This document shows, piece after piece, positions 1 to 9,181 of a stretch of 64,000 bases of DNA. This DNA comes from Gemmatimonadota bacterium (GTDB lineage Bacteria; Gemmatimonadota; Gemmatimonadetes; Longimicrobiales; Gaopeijiaceae). Within the stretch, counting starts at the first letter, position 1; each line of letters starts with the position of its first letter. The translations under genes and the position numbers were made by a program. The notes under the pieces were generated by a model. The model worked only from the letters and a program-made list of their open reading frames with translations. It had not been told where the DNA came from and made no database searches. The DNA lies in the NCBI GenBank assembly GCA_028873815.1, contig JAPPNN010000070.1:1-64000 (forward strand). Reading direction: 5' to 3'.

Positions 1-2
1 CC

Positions 3-731
3 AACCGGAACTTCTTCGGCGACGAGATCATCCCCCCCTACATGGCGAACTGGCCTGCGGAACGCCAGTACTTCGACCGGTCCACCCCCCTGCCGTATCG
101 CGGCGTGGGCGCGGTACTCAACGTCTCCCCGCTGCACGTCCAGACCATCGTGAGGGGCTGGACGGGGCATCTCGGCAACGCCGTGGTCGTGGCGCTGGAC
201 GAGGCGATGTGGAACGAGCGGGCGAACGGGCCGAAACCCTTTCCCAAGACCGCCCGGCTTCTTACGGGGGTGTACAGCTTGCAGCCTCCCCGACCGCGCA
301 CCTACACCCGCTTCGGAAACGAGTTCTACGCCATTTCCGACTGGGCGGAGGGGTATGCCCGCTCCGGCGCTTGTTCCGGACTGGGGAATGCGAGGCAGGT
401 CCCCGCGGTGTGCCGCGCCCGCACTCTGGCCGGGCGCACCGCGCGGGACGCTTCCGAGCTTCGCCGTCAGGGTGACGACGTTCGCACCGACCGCAGCAAG
501 AGCCGCCCCACCAAGGAGCGTGAACTGGAGGCCCTCTACGCCCAGATCGACGGGATGTTCCGGCTGGCGTTGCCGGAACTCCGCGAACTCCGGGGACTCG
601 GGTTCGATCTCGTGGAGACAGCGGAGCAGGTCAACCGGCCAACGGGCATCCGCCGGGCTCGGACCCAGCGGGAAAGACCTGCTCGGACCCAACAGGAACG
701 ACCGACACGACCTACCCGGAGGCGGAGGTGA
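3..731 (+). CDS. C-terminal part of a large phage/mobile-element protein (LPD38-like), partial
   Basis: The reading frame is open from the left edge, so the gene begins outside the window; about 242 codons are present. The segment with QYFDRSTPLPYRGVGAVL followed by HVQTIVRGWTGHLGN resembles the LPD38-type domain found near the C-terminus of very large polyvalent phage and integrative-element proteins, which often have a core like SP-x-x-I-D-x-V-I-R-G-Y-T-G. The tail is charged and ends in an Arg/Thr/Pro-rich stretch from about residue 210. No other clear phage gene follows, so this may be the edge of a prophage or a remnant. The domain assignment is from recalled family resemblance. Confidence 0.55.
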   Translation, partial: NRNFFGDEIIPPYMANWPAERQYFDRSTPLPYRGVGAVLNVSPLHVQTIVRGWTGHLGNAVVVALDEAMWNERANGPKPFPKTARLLTGVYSLQPPRPRTYTRFGNEFYAISDWAEGYARSGACSGLGNARQVPAVCRARTLAGRTARDASELRRQGDDVRTDRSKSRPTKERELEALYAQIDGMFRLALPELRELRGLGFDLVETAEQVNRPTGIRRARTQRERPARTQQERPTRPTRRRR

Positions 732-872
732 TTATCCACCCATCTTGCTCGCTTGGGCTCGCCATGGGTACGATGCCCAGATGAACAGTTGTCTTTCGCA
801 ACTCGCTTTCTTGGGATGGTCACCGCCCTGTCGTGCCGGGGCGTCGTTCGCGCCTCCTGGAGTGGAGACGAA

Positions 873-1487
873 ATGAGCCGCCCGGATGTGGATCCCTACG
901 AAATCCTCGGCTTGGAGCACGGAGCATCTTGGGACGAGATCCGGACGGCGTACCGGCGCCTTGCCAAGAAACACCACCCCGACACGAACCCCGGGGACCG
1001 GGCGTCGGAATGGATCTTCAAGGATGTAAACCGAGCGTACGAGCAGCTTCGGGGAATTGGCGGGGTTCAAGAAGAAGCGGAAGAGCAAGGATCGGCCCGG
1101 CGTGGCCCTGAACGCAACGAGCGCAAGCCACGTGAGCCACAGGCGCGGGCAAGACCGAAAGAGCCACCGGAACAATCGCCGAAGGGTGCCGCGCCCGAGG
1201 ACGACCAGAGTCGTAAGGAGCGGGAAGCGACCGGACCGGAGCGCTTCAAGTTCTTGCGGCCCGGATGGCGTTGGCGTGCTGAAGATGTCGATTGGGAACG
1301 TTTCCGACGCAACCCACCGGATTGGTATCTGGCCCACATGCGAGACCTTCTCAAGAGACGGCCACCACACACGGGTTGGCGAGTGCTCCGAACCGCCGTG
1401 TTGGTCGTGACTTTCGCTTTGGTCGGGGGCTATTTGCTCATCATCCTCTCTGTCCTGCTGGGGCCGCTCTTTGGTATCCACCTATAG
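873..1487 (+). CDS. membrane-anchored J-domain (DnaJ-like) protein
   Basis: 204 residues. An N-terminal J domain (about residues 5-60) has [21 protein letters not shown] and the diagnostic HPD tripeptide near residue 35, which stimulates Hsp70 ATPase. A charged Lys/Arg/Glu/Pro-rich linker follows. The last 35 residues form one or two hydrophobic segments ([20 protein letters not shown]), so the protein is probably tethered to the inner membrane with the J domain in the cytoplasm. It lacks the Gly/Phe and zinc-finger regions of true DnaJ, so it is a class C J-protein. The ATG at 873 was chosen because GGAGTGGAGACGA precedes it and the J domain starts directly after; an in-frame start at 753 would add 40 residues unlike the family. 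Confidence 0.8.
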   Translation: MSRPDVDPYEILGLEHGASWDEIRTAYRRLAKKHHPDTNPGDRASEWIFKDVNRAYEQLRGIGGVQEEAEEQGSARRGPERNERKPREPQARARPKEPPEQSPKGAAPEDDQSRKEREATGPERFKFLRPGWRWRAEDVDWERFRRNPPDWYLAHMRDLLKRRPPHTGWRVLRTAVLVVTFALVGGYLLIILSVLLGPLFGIHL

Positions 1488-1640
1488 CAGTCGTGCCAGG
1501 TCCACGGCCGTCGGGCCGTTGGGATGCGAACGGTCGCGCGGGCAGGCTCCGTCACGGTGGTTGACGGACTCGCCGTGATGGTCACATCGTCAAATGGTCC
1601 CCCGCCGCGGCCACAGCAACCTGGTAAAGGAGTCCCCACC

Positions 1641-2003
1641 ATGAAGTTCACGCCTCTAATGGGCGCGATACTCGTCGGCCTCGCGCGCTCAACCGAGCCG
1701 CCGGTCATGTCGCGCCTCCTCACCGTGCTCGACCCGATTAGACTTGAGCGGCTTCAGTGGCGGATCTGGCGCAACAGATTTCGAGGAGTTTCCGTGTCGC
1801 AACCGGGTGAGGAGGTAGTTCCTGCCGTCAGAGTGGCCGAGCCGGATCGAATCCCCGGATCGACACTCCCCCAAGTCGCATCAGATGCCACCCCGATGCC
1901 GATTGGGCTCCCGCCATTCTACGGCCTGTTCCGACCATTTCAACACGGGAAACTCCGATTCGAACTCATCGGCAAGAAGGGCAGATCGTGCAGTCCCCAT
2001 TGA
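1641..2003 (+). CDS. hypothetical protein, doubtful
   Basis: A possible 120-residue protein that I do not recognise. The one argument for it is a good ribosome-binding site (AAAGGAG about 8 bases before the ATG). The start MKFTPLMGAILVGLA could be a weak signal peptide, but the rest shows no domain and its composition is not convincing. It sits in an otherwise empty stretch (about 1488-2145) between the J-domain gene and the lipoprotein. The stretch has lower-GC patches and no tRNA or clear repeat that I can see; it may be decayed mobile DNA linked to the phage-type gene at the left edge. Confidence 0.25.
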   Translation: MKFTPLMGAILVGLARSTEPPVMSRLLTVLDPIRLERLQWRIWRNRFRGVSVSQPGEEVVPAVRVAEPDRIPGSTLPQVASDATPMPIGLPPFYGLFRPFQHGKLRFELIGKKGRSCSPH

Positions 2004-2145
2004 ACTTACGTGACTTCTTGCCTTGATTCGCGATGCTTCCCCCCTGCCAGCCCGGCGCCTCGCCACTCTCGGTGCTCGCGGGGGTTCATCCACGGACTCC
2101 TAGCGGCGCCGTGCGCTTTACTTGCGGGCAGAGGAGTTAACTGAA

Positions 2146-2643
2146 ATGACGAGATCAATCGGACTCGGAGCCGTCATTCTTCTCACGGGCTGCTCCACCG
2201 CGCCTGTGTCCTTCCATGGCGTTGCGCCGCCGGGGAAAGACGACGCGTACGAGTGTGCCGTGGCCCAGTTGAACATCCTGGGGTACACGATCGAGGACGG
2301 CAACAAGGACACCGGCTTCGTACGGGGCCGCAAGCAGACCTCGGGGCTGGGCACCCAGTTGCTGACCGGCAACGCGTACCACGATATTCTCACCGCGACG
2401 GCCTTTGACAACCCCGGCACGGGCGAGACCAACCTCCGTGTCGTGGCCTCGAGGGTGGCCGACCACGACATCAGCATACTCGGCGGGCTGAGCGACGAGC
2501 AGCCCGCGGAGGGCGTGGAGACGATCGCGCCCTCGGACAGTGGCAAGGCCGATGCCCGCGTGCTGTTGGCGGGTTGCGGCGTCAACAACGTGGTCGGGCC
2601 GTCCCAGGACCAGGAGCAGTTCGTGCTCGAAGGGGTCGTTTGA
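2146..2643 (+). CDS. small putative lipoprotein
   Basis: 165 residues. The N-terminus MTRSIGLGAVILLTGCST is a short lipoprotein signal with lipobox LLTGC, so the mature protein is likely lipid-anchored at Cys16. The body has no domain that I recognise; a segment around YECAVAQLNILGYTIEDGN resembles small periplasmic lipoproteins of unknown role. The ATG at 2146 is preceded by GAGGAG; an upstream in-frame codon at 2122 would place 8 charged residues before the signal. The stop overlaps a TTG that may start menF, so it may be the first gene of the menaquinone operon. Confidence 0.65.
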   Translation: MTRSIGLGAVILLTGCSTAPVSFHGVAPPGKDDAYECAVAQLNILGYTIEDGNKDTGFVRGRKQTSGLGTQLLTGNAYHDILTATAFDNPGTGETNLRVVASRVADHDISILGGLSDEQPAEGVETIAPSDSGKADARVLLAGCGVNNVVGPSQDQEQFVLEGVV

Positions 2644-4085
2644 CGCAACCCGTGTCGCGGCCCGGGCCAGGGCCGCGAATCCACCAGGTACGGCGGGAAG
2701 TCGACGCCTGCTCGCCGGCGGCGCTGCTTTCGGCGGGCCAGGGTGGAGCCCGAGGTTTCTGGGCATTGGGCGATCGGTGGATTGCGCACACGGGCGTTAT
2801 CCGGGAGATCGCCGTTCCCGGATCCCTCGAACCCTTGTCGCAAGGAGCAGGACGACTGCCCGCCGAAGACGCCGGCCGGGCCCCGGGGACCAACGAGCCG
2901 TGCCGTTTCCAGACGGTGCAGGATCAGGCTGCCGGGATCTTCGGTGCCATCAGGGGCGGCGGGCGTTCGCGCGTATTCGGCGGCTTCGCCTTCGCGCCAC
3001 GGCAGAGCGGCGATCGTGTGTGGGCGTCGTTCCCTCCGGCGCTGTTCCACCTTCCCGAAGCGGAACTGGAGCACAATCCTGTCACGCGGAAGTGTACCCT
3101 GGTCGTGCGTGCGCGAAGCCGGGCCGGGGCGCAGCGCAAGTGGGACGCGTGGGCGCGGCGTGTGAGGGATGGAGCGACGCGTGCGCGCCCCGTGCACCGT
3201 TACACAGGCCTCGCCGCGTCCGGAACGAGGTTGGCCGCGTCCAGGCTCGAGCGTGCCATCTGGCACCGAATGGTGTCGGGCACGCTGCGCAGGATCAGGG
3301 ACGGTCAGGCCGAGAAGGTCGTGCTCGCCCGGACGATGGAAGTGGATCAGCCTCATCCGGTTGAACCCCTGGATCTGGTGATGGCCCTCTGGGAGGAGAA
3401 CCATGGCAGCCACGTGTTCCTCTTCGAGCCGGAACCGGGTTCGGCCCTCGTGGGGGCGGCGCCCGAGACGATCGCGACCGTAGTGAACGGCGTCGTGCGC
3501 TCGACGGCGGTGGCGGGCAGCATAGCCGTAGGCGCCGACTCGGTCGAGACCGCGCAGCTTGCCCGCGAACTCTACAACAGCGACAAGGACCGCGCCGAGC
3601 ACGACTTCGTGGTACAGGACATGGTGGCAAGGCTGTCCGCGCTCGGGTGCACGGTGCGACGGGACGTTGCGCCTCACGTCCTTACGCTCGCGCGCATCCA
3701 GCACCTCGAGACCAAGATCGCCGCGACGATCCCGGACACCCTGACCCTCCTCGACATACTCGCTTCGCTACACCCCACGCCGGCCGTGTGCGGCATGCCC
3801 CGCAACGTCGCGCGGTCCATCCTCACGGAGAGCGAGGTGTTCGACCGCGGATGGTATGCCGGGCCCGTGGGCTGGTTCGCCTCCGACGGCAAGGGCATCT
3901 TCGTGCCCGGGTTGCGTTCGGCGGTGGGCGCCGATTCACGCTGGCGGCTGTTTGCGGGCGGCGGGATCGTGGCTGGGTCGGATCCTGCCCTTGAATGGGA
4001 GGAGACCGAGCTCAAGTTCCAGCCGGTGCTCCGGGCGATGGCGCGTGCGGGAATCGCCGCCGGGGCGGCGACCGGCTCGGGGTGA
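2640..4085 (+). CDS. menF: isochorismate synthase (MenF)
   Basis: 481 residues; converts chorismate to isochorismate, the first step of menaquinone synthesis. The C-terminal chorismate-binding domain is clear: EKVVLARTMEV with the conserved Lys near residue 225, SALVGAAPETI, the KD-x-x-EH segment, HPTPAVCGMP near residue 380, GWYAGPVGWF and GGGIVAGSDPALEWEETELK. The usual AGTR motif reads AGSI here. Start: a TTG at 2640 overlaps the lipoprotein stop (TTGA), and an in-frame GTG lies at 2652; no ATG fits, so the exact start is uncertain. Context (menD, menB, menA and menE directly downstream) favours MenF over an EntC or salicylate-type enzyme. Confidence 0.9.
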   Translation: MTQPVSRPGPGPRIHQVRREVDACSPAALLSAGQGGARGFWALGDRWIAHTGVIREIAVPGSLEPLSQGAGRLPAEDAGRAPGTNEPCRFQTVQDQAAGIFGAIRGGGRSRVFGGFAFAPRQSGDRVWASFPPALFHLPEAELEHNPVTRKCTLVVRARSRAGAQRKWDAWARRVRDGATRARPVHRYTGLAASGTRLAASRLERAIWHRMVSGTLRRIRDGQAEKVVLARTMEVDQPHPVEPLDLVMALWEENHGSHVFLFEPEPGSALVGAAPETIATVVNGVVRSTAVAGSIAVGADSVETAQLARELYNSDKDRAEHDFVVQDMVARLSALGCTVRRDVAPHVLTLARIQHLETKIAATIPDTLTLLDILASLHPTPAVCGMPRNVARSILTESEVFDRGWYAGPVGWFASDGKGIFVPGLRSAVGADSRWRLFAGGGIVAGSDPALEWEETELKFQPVLRAMARAGIAAGAATGSG

Positions 4086-4092
4086 GCGCGGC

Positions 4093-5954
4093 GTGACCGG
4101 GGGGGAGCTCAACCTCGCGTGGGCCCGGGCCATCCTCCGCACGCTTGCCGAGTACGGCCTGGAAGAGGTGGAGATCACCCCGGGTTCGCGGTCGGCCCCC
4201 CTTGTCCTCGCGGCTCGCTCGCTCCCCGCCATGCGGGCCCGCGTACACATGGACGAGCGTTCGGCCGGCTACTTCGCGGTTGGGTACGGCCGAACCCACC
4301 TGGGACCTGCCGCGGTGGTGACAACGTCGGGTACCGCGGTGGGCAACCTGCTGCCGGCCGTGATCGAGGCCGACCAGTCCGATCTCCCTATGATCCTGGT
4401 CACGGCCGACCGTCCGCCGGAGATGCGGGGCGCGGACGCGAACCAGACGATCCTCCAGCCGGGGATCTTCGGCGACCGCGTGCGCTTCGAGGCGGACCTG
4501 CCGCTGCCTTCGCAGGTTGAACTGCAGAGCACGGGACCTCGATCGATGGTCCACACGGTTCGCAGGGCGGTGCGGCACGCACTGGGTCCGCCCGGCGGGC
4601 CCGTCCACCTGAACGTACCGTTCGACAAGCCGCTCGAGCCGGAGTCCACAGAGGGGATCACGCTGCGAGGTCCCGCCGACGAGGATCCGCGGCCTTCGGA
4701 ATCCGAACTGGAGCGGGTCGCCGAAGCCGAGGCGGCCCAGCCCGGGTCGTGGCGACCCCGGCCGGGAGGACGTGTTCGGGGCTCCGATCGCGACACGCTC
4801 GTTGGACATAGGCTGTGGGCCGCGCGCCGCCCTCTGCTCGTTGCAGGACCGGTGTGCGACCCGGGACTCGACGGTCCGGCCCTGGCGCGGTTCGCCGCGC
4901 GCAGGAGCGTGCCAACGCTGGCGGACCCGCTCTCGGGGGCACGCTTCACCAGTGGAATCGACGAGGTCGGCGACGCGCCCATTCTTGGAGCATACGACCA
5001 TTTCCTCCGCATTCCCGAGGTGGTCGAGCGCCTGGAGCCGGATCTGGTCATCCGGGTCGGGCGCACGCCAACCTCGCGGGCCCTGGAAGCGGCGCTGGCG
5101 AACTGGGCACGCGCGACCCAGATCGTGATCGACGACGGAACGCATCGCAAGGACCACCAGGGTCTCGCCGACCACTATCTGCGCGCCTCGGCGTCGCGCG
5201 TGCTCAACCGGCTGGCGGGTGCCGGCGGCGAAGGCGAAGACGGTCGTCCCGGGCCTCCTTCCTCCTCGCAGCTTCGCTGGGCGCGCCACTGGAAGGAGAT
5301 CGAGGCTGCTTCCTGGCAGGCCGTCGAGACGGGGTCCGCGGACGCGGACAACGAGGGCGCCTACGCGGCGGCGACAGTGCGTGCGTTGCCCGCCGGTGCG
5401 ACCCTGTTCGTCTCGTCGTCGATGCCTGTCCGGGACGTAGACGCGTACGGCCGTCCCAGGGCGCGCGACCTTCAGGTCCTGGGCAACCGGGGCGCGAGCG
5501 GGATCGACGGGATCGTCTCGTCGGCGCTCGGATGCGCTGCCGGCGGCGCGGGCCCCGTGGTCGCGCTGCTCGGCGATCTCGCCTTCTACCACGACATGAA
5601 CGGCCTCCTCGCGGCCCGCGACCGTGATCTCAACGTCGTGTTCGTCTTGGTCGACAACGACGGAGGCGGCATCTTTCACATGCTCCCGATCCGCGACTTC
5701 GAGCCGGTCTTCACGCCCTACTTTGCCACGCCGCACGGGCTTGATTTCCGGCACGCGGCGCAGATGTACGAGTTGCCGTTTACGGACGTGGCGAGCCCGC
5801 AGGAGTTGGAGGAGGCGGTCGCGGAAGCCGTGGGGTGCCGGGGAGCGGAAGTGATCCGGGTCCGCACCGACCGGGAACGAAACAGGCGGAGCCACCGCCG
5901 TGTCCAGGCGGAGGTGGCCCGGAGCGTGCACGAGCTCTTGAACCGGGAGACGCC

Positions 5955-5958
<4 letters not shown>
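4093..5958 (+). CDS. menD: 2-succinyl-5-enolpyruvyl-6-hydroxy-3-cyclohexene-1-carboxylate synthase (MenD)
   Basis: 621 residues; a thiamine-diphosphate enzyme that condenses isochorismate with 2-oxoglutarate. The N-terminal Pyr domain has [16 protein letters not shown] with the catalytic Glu near residue 25, then [16 protein letters not shown] and [16 protein letters not shown]. The C-terminal PP domain has [31 protein letters not shown] and [12 protein letters not shown] for Mg-ThDP binding. It is slightly longer than the usual 550-600 residues because of an Ala/Gly/Arg-rich linker near residues 205-230. GTG at 4093 was chosen, 7 bases after the menF stop; it is the first start before the conserved [11 protein letters not shown]. 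The 3' end overlaps menB by ATGA. Confidence 0.95.
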
Positions 5959-6794
<836 letters not shown>

Positions 6795-6804
6795 CGGGCC
6801 GGCC

Positions 6805-7713
6805 GTGACGGTGACCCGCACCAGAGCCTGGATCCTCGCCACGCGGCCGCGCACGCTCACGGCGGCGTCCGCTCCGGTGGTCGCGGGCACGGGCTTTGCG
6901 GCCGCCGACGGTCAATTCGCCGTGGGCCCCGCCGTGGCCGCGCTGGCCGGTGGCCTGCTGATCCAGATCGCGACCAACCTGGCGAACGACTACTACGACT
7001 TCTTCAAGGGCAGCGACACCGCCGAACGGCTTGGGCCCGTCCGCGTCACCCAGGCCGGCCTGCTGTCGCCCCGGTCGGTGTGGCGCGGCATGATGCTGAC
7101 GATGGTGGCGGCGTTTCTCATCGGCGTGTACCTGGTGGCTGTCGGCGGCTGGCCGGTGGCGGTGATCGGGCTGCTGTCGCTGGCGTTCGCCGTCGGGTAC
7201 ACGGGGGGACCGTATCCCCTGTCCTATCACGGTCTTGGGGACGTGGGCGTCTTCATCTTCTTCGGGCTCGCGGCCACCGCCGGTACGTACTACGTGCAGG
7301 CCCTCGCCTGGTCGGCCGACGCGATCGTTGCGGGCGTGGGCATGGGGGCCTTCAGCACGGCGATCCTGGTCGTGAACAACCACCGTGACCGCGAGACCGA
7401 CGGGGCAGCCGGGAAGCGCACCCTTGCCGTGCGGTTCGGCGACCGTTTCAGCGTGGTGCAGTACTTCGTTTGCCTCGCGGTGGCGACCGCCGTGCCGATC
7501 ACGGGGATTGCGGCGATGGGGTGGTCGCCCTGGACGCTCCTGTCGCTGGCCGGGTGGCTGCCGTGCATTCCGGCCGCATCGCGGGTCGCGGCCGTGATCC
7601 GCGAGCCCGGCGTCGACCGGCGCACCCTCAACCCCGCGCTGGGGCAGACGGCCCGCGGCGTCGCGTTCTACGGGGCGGGGCTCGCGGTCGGCATCCTCCT
7701 CGGGACGCCTTGA
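6805..7713 (+). CDS. menA: 1,4-dihydroxy-2-naphthoate polyprenyltransferase (MenA)
   Basis: 302 residues; a UbiA-family integral membrane enzyme that attaches the polyprenyl tail to 1,4-dihydroxy-2-naphthoate. WILATRPRTLTAASAPVVAG at the N-terminus is typical. The two Asp-rich motifs for Mg-diphosphate are NLANDYYDFFKGSD near residue 58 and NNHRDRETD near residue 192. About eight hydrophobic helices are visible. Start GTG at 6805, ten bases after menB. The stop overlaps the TTG proposed for menE (TTGA), keeping the operon continuous. Confidence 0.94.
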   Translation: MTVTRTRAWILATRPRTLTAASAPVVAGTGFAAADGQFAVGPAVAALAGGLLIQIATNLANDYYDFFKGSDTAERLGPVRVTQAGLLSPRSVWRGMMLTMVAAFLIGVYLVAVGGWPVAVIGLLSLAFAVGYTGGPYPLSYHGLGDVGVFIFFGLAATAGTYYVQALAWSADAIVAGVGMGAFSTAILVVNNHRDRETDGAAGKRTLAVRFGDRFSVVQYFVCLAVATAVPITGIAAMGWSPWTLLSLAGWLPCIPAASRVAAVIREPGVDRRTLNPALGQTARGVAFYGAGLAVGILLGTP

Positions 7714-9167
7714 CCCCCGCGGACGATCTCGCGCGGCGGGCCGCAACCACCCCTGACGCCACCGCCCTGGCCTGGGACGGCGGCCACTTCACCTTTGCCG
7801 AACTGGACGAGGCCGTCACCAGCTGGTCGGACCGCATCCGGCACGCCGGCGTGCCGCCCCGCTCCTTCGTCACGCTTTGCCTCACACCCGGTCCCCAAGC
7901 CGCCGCCGCCCTCTTCGGGGCTTGGAGAAGCGGCTCCATAGCCATGCCGCTGCATGAAGGCCTGACCGATGCCGAGGTCGCGCACGCCCATCAGACTGTC
8001 AACTCTGGTTTACATATTGACAACTCCGGTTTCCATTTTGCCGGCCGCGAGGCCACAGAGCCCGCCCACCCGCCCGATCGCGGGGGCGAGCACCCGGGGG
8101 ACGCCGGGCGGCCCAGGCATCCGGGCCAGCGACCCGAAGTCCCGCCCCACGTAGTCGCCTTCCTCCTCACCTCCGGCTCCTCCGGCGCTCCGAAGGCGAT
8201 CGGCTTCGGCCACGACGCCTTCGCCGCATCAGCCGCGGCCGTCACCCGCCGACTCGCGCTCACCCCGGACGACCGCTGGGGCCTTTGCCTGTCGCTCGGC
8301 CACATCGGCGGCCTGTCGCTTGTGGTGCGGGCCGTGATGAACGGCTCATCGGTCCGGCTCTGGCCCTCGTTCGACGAGGACGCGATCGCAAGGGCCGTGG
8401 TCACAGGAGACGTGACGCACCTGGCCGTCGTCCCGGTCATGCTCCGGCGACTCCTGGCCCGGCTGACCCAGGTCCCCGAAACCCTGCGCTGCGTCCTCGT
8501 GGGAGGCGCAGCGTCGTCGCCCGCCCTCCTCGACGACGCCTGGCGCGCCGGCCTCCCCGTTGCCCCGACCTGGGGCATGACCGAAACCGCATCGCAGGTC
8601 GCCACCGTGCCCCCGGACCTGGCCCGGCGCTTCCCCGGCACCGTGGGCCGGCCGCTCGCCGGCGTCGAGGTCCGTTCCGGTCCCGGGAACGTGCTCGCCG
8701 TCCGGGGGCCGACCCTGGCTTCCGTCACGATCGCCGGACCCGGCCGCCCGGCCGAACCCCTCTGCACGGACGCCGACGGCTGGTTCACCACGAGCGACAT
8801 CGGCCGGGTGGACGACAACGGTCTCGTCTGGATCGAGGGGCGCAAGGACGCGATCATTGTGAGCGGGGGGCTGAACGTGAGTCCCCGCGAGGTCGAGCAC
8901 GTGATCGAGACGCTTCCCGGGGTGGCCCGGGCGGTGGTGTTCGGCGTGCCGAGCGAGGAATGGGGCGAGGTGGTGGTGGCGGTCGTTGAGCGGGACCGGC
9001 CGGCGGGAGTGTCCGCTCCCGACATCGAGCGACACTGCCGCGCCCGCCTCGCGCGCGGACGCCGGCCAAGGCGGATCGTCGTCGTGGACGAGCTGCCGCG
9101 GACCCGGACGGGGAAGGTGATGCGGGTGCAGGTGGCCGAGCGATACGGCCATACGCCCGGGGATTGA
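7710..9167 (+). CDS. menE: o-succinylbenzoate--CoA ligase (MenE) with an unusual internal insert
   Basis: 485 residues of the ANL adenylating family; activates o-succinylbenzoate to its CoA thioester. P-loop FLLTSGSSGAPKAIGFG near residue 150, WGMTETASQVA near residue 288, TSDIGRVDDNGLVWIEGRKD, IIVSGGLNVSPREVEHVIE and the C-terminal catalytic Lys in RTRTGKVMRVQ are all present. Start TTG at 7710 overlaps the menA stop; it immediately precedes TPADDLARRAATTPDATAL. Odd: about residues 95-145, between the N-terminal core and the P-loop, hold a low-complexity segment (TVNSGLHIDNSGFHF, then Pro/Gly/Arg-rich) that includes two 21-bp-period repeats at 7997-8036 of lower GC than the gene. The frame stays open, so the enzyme may tolerate it. 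Confidence 0.88.
   Translation: MTPADDLARRAATTPDATALAWDGGHFTFAELDEAVTSWSDRIRHAGVPPRSFVTLCLTPGPQAAAALFGAWRSGSIAMPLHEGLTDAEVAHAHQTVNSGLHIDNSGFHFAGREATEPAHPPDRGGEHPGDAGRPRHPGQRPEVPPHVVAFLLTSGSSGAPKAIGFGHDAFAASAAAVTRRLALTPDDRWGLCLSLGHIGGLSLVVRAVMNGSSVRLWPSFDEDAIARAVVTGDVTHLAVVPVMLRRLLARLTQVPETLRCVLVGGAASSPALLDDAWRAGLPVAPTWGMTETASQVATVPPDLARRFPGTVGRPLAGVEVRSGPGNVLAVRGPTLASVTIAGPGRPAEPLCTDADGWFTTSDIGRVDDNGLVWIEGRKDAIIVSGGLNVSPREVEHVIETLPGVARAVVFGVPSEEWGEVVVAVVERDRPAGVSAPDIERHCRARLARGRRPRRIVVVDELPRTRTGKVMRVQVAERYGHTPGD
7997..8036 (+). repeat. two 19-bp imperfect direct repeats, 21-bp period, inside menE
   Basis: TGTCAACTCTGGTTTACAT at 7997-8015 and TGACAACTCCGGTTTCCAT at 8018-8036 match at 16 of 19 positions and repeat every 21 bp (two helical turns). 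They are much richer in AT than the surrounding gene. Multiple terminal repeats of this size and phase are characteristic of IS21-family ends, so this may be a remnant end of such an element; the identity is an inference. Confidence 0.6.
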
Positions 9168-9181
9168 CGGAGATACAAAAC

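Noticed and set aside
1840-1875. tRNA-like fragment (GCCGAGCCGGATCGAATCCCCGGATC)-type string, seen in parts, as an attachment site
   Set aside because: No cloverleaf can be drawn around it and no second copy is visible in the window.
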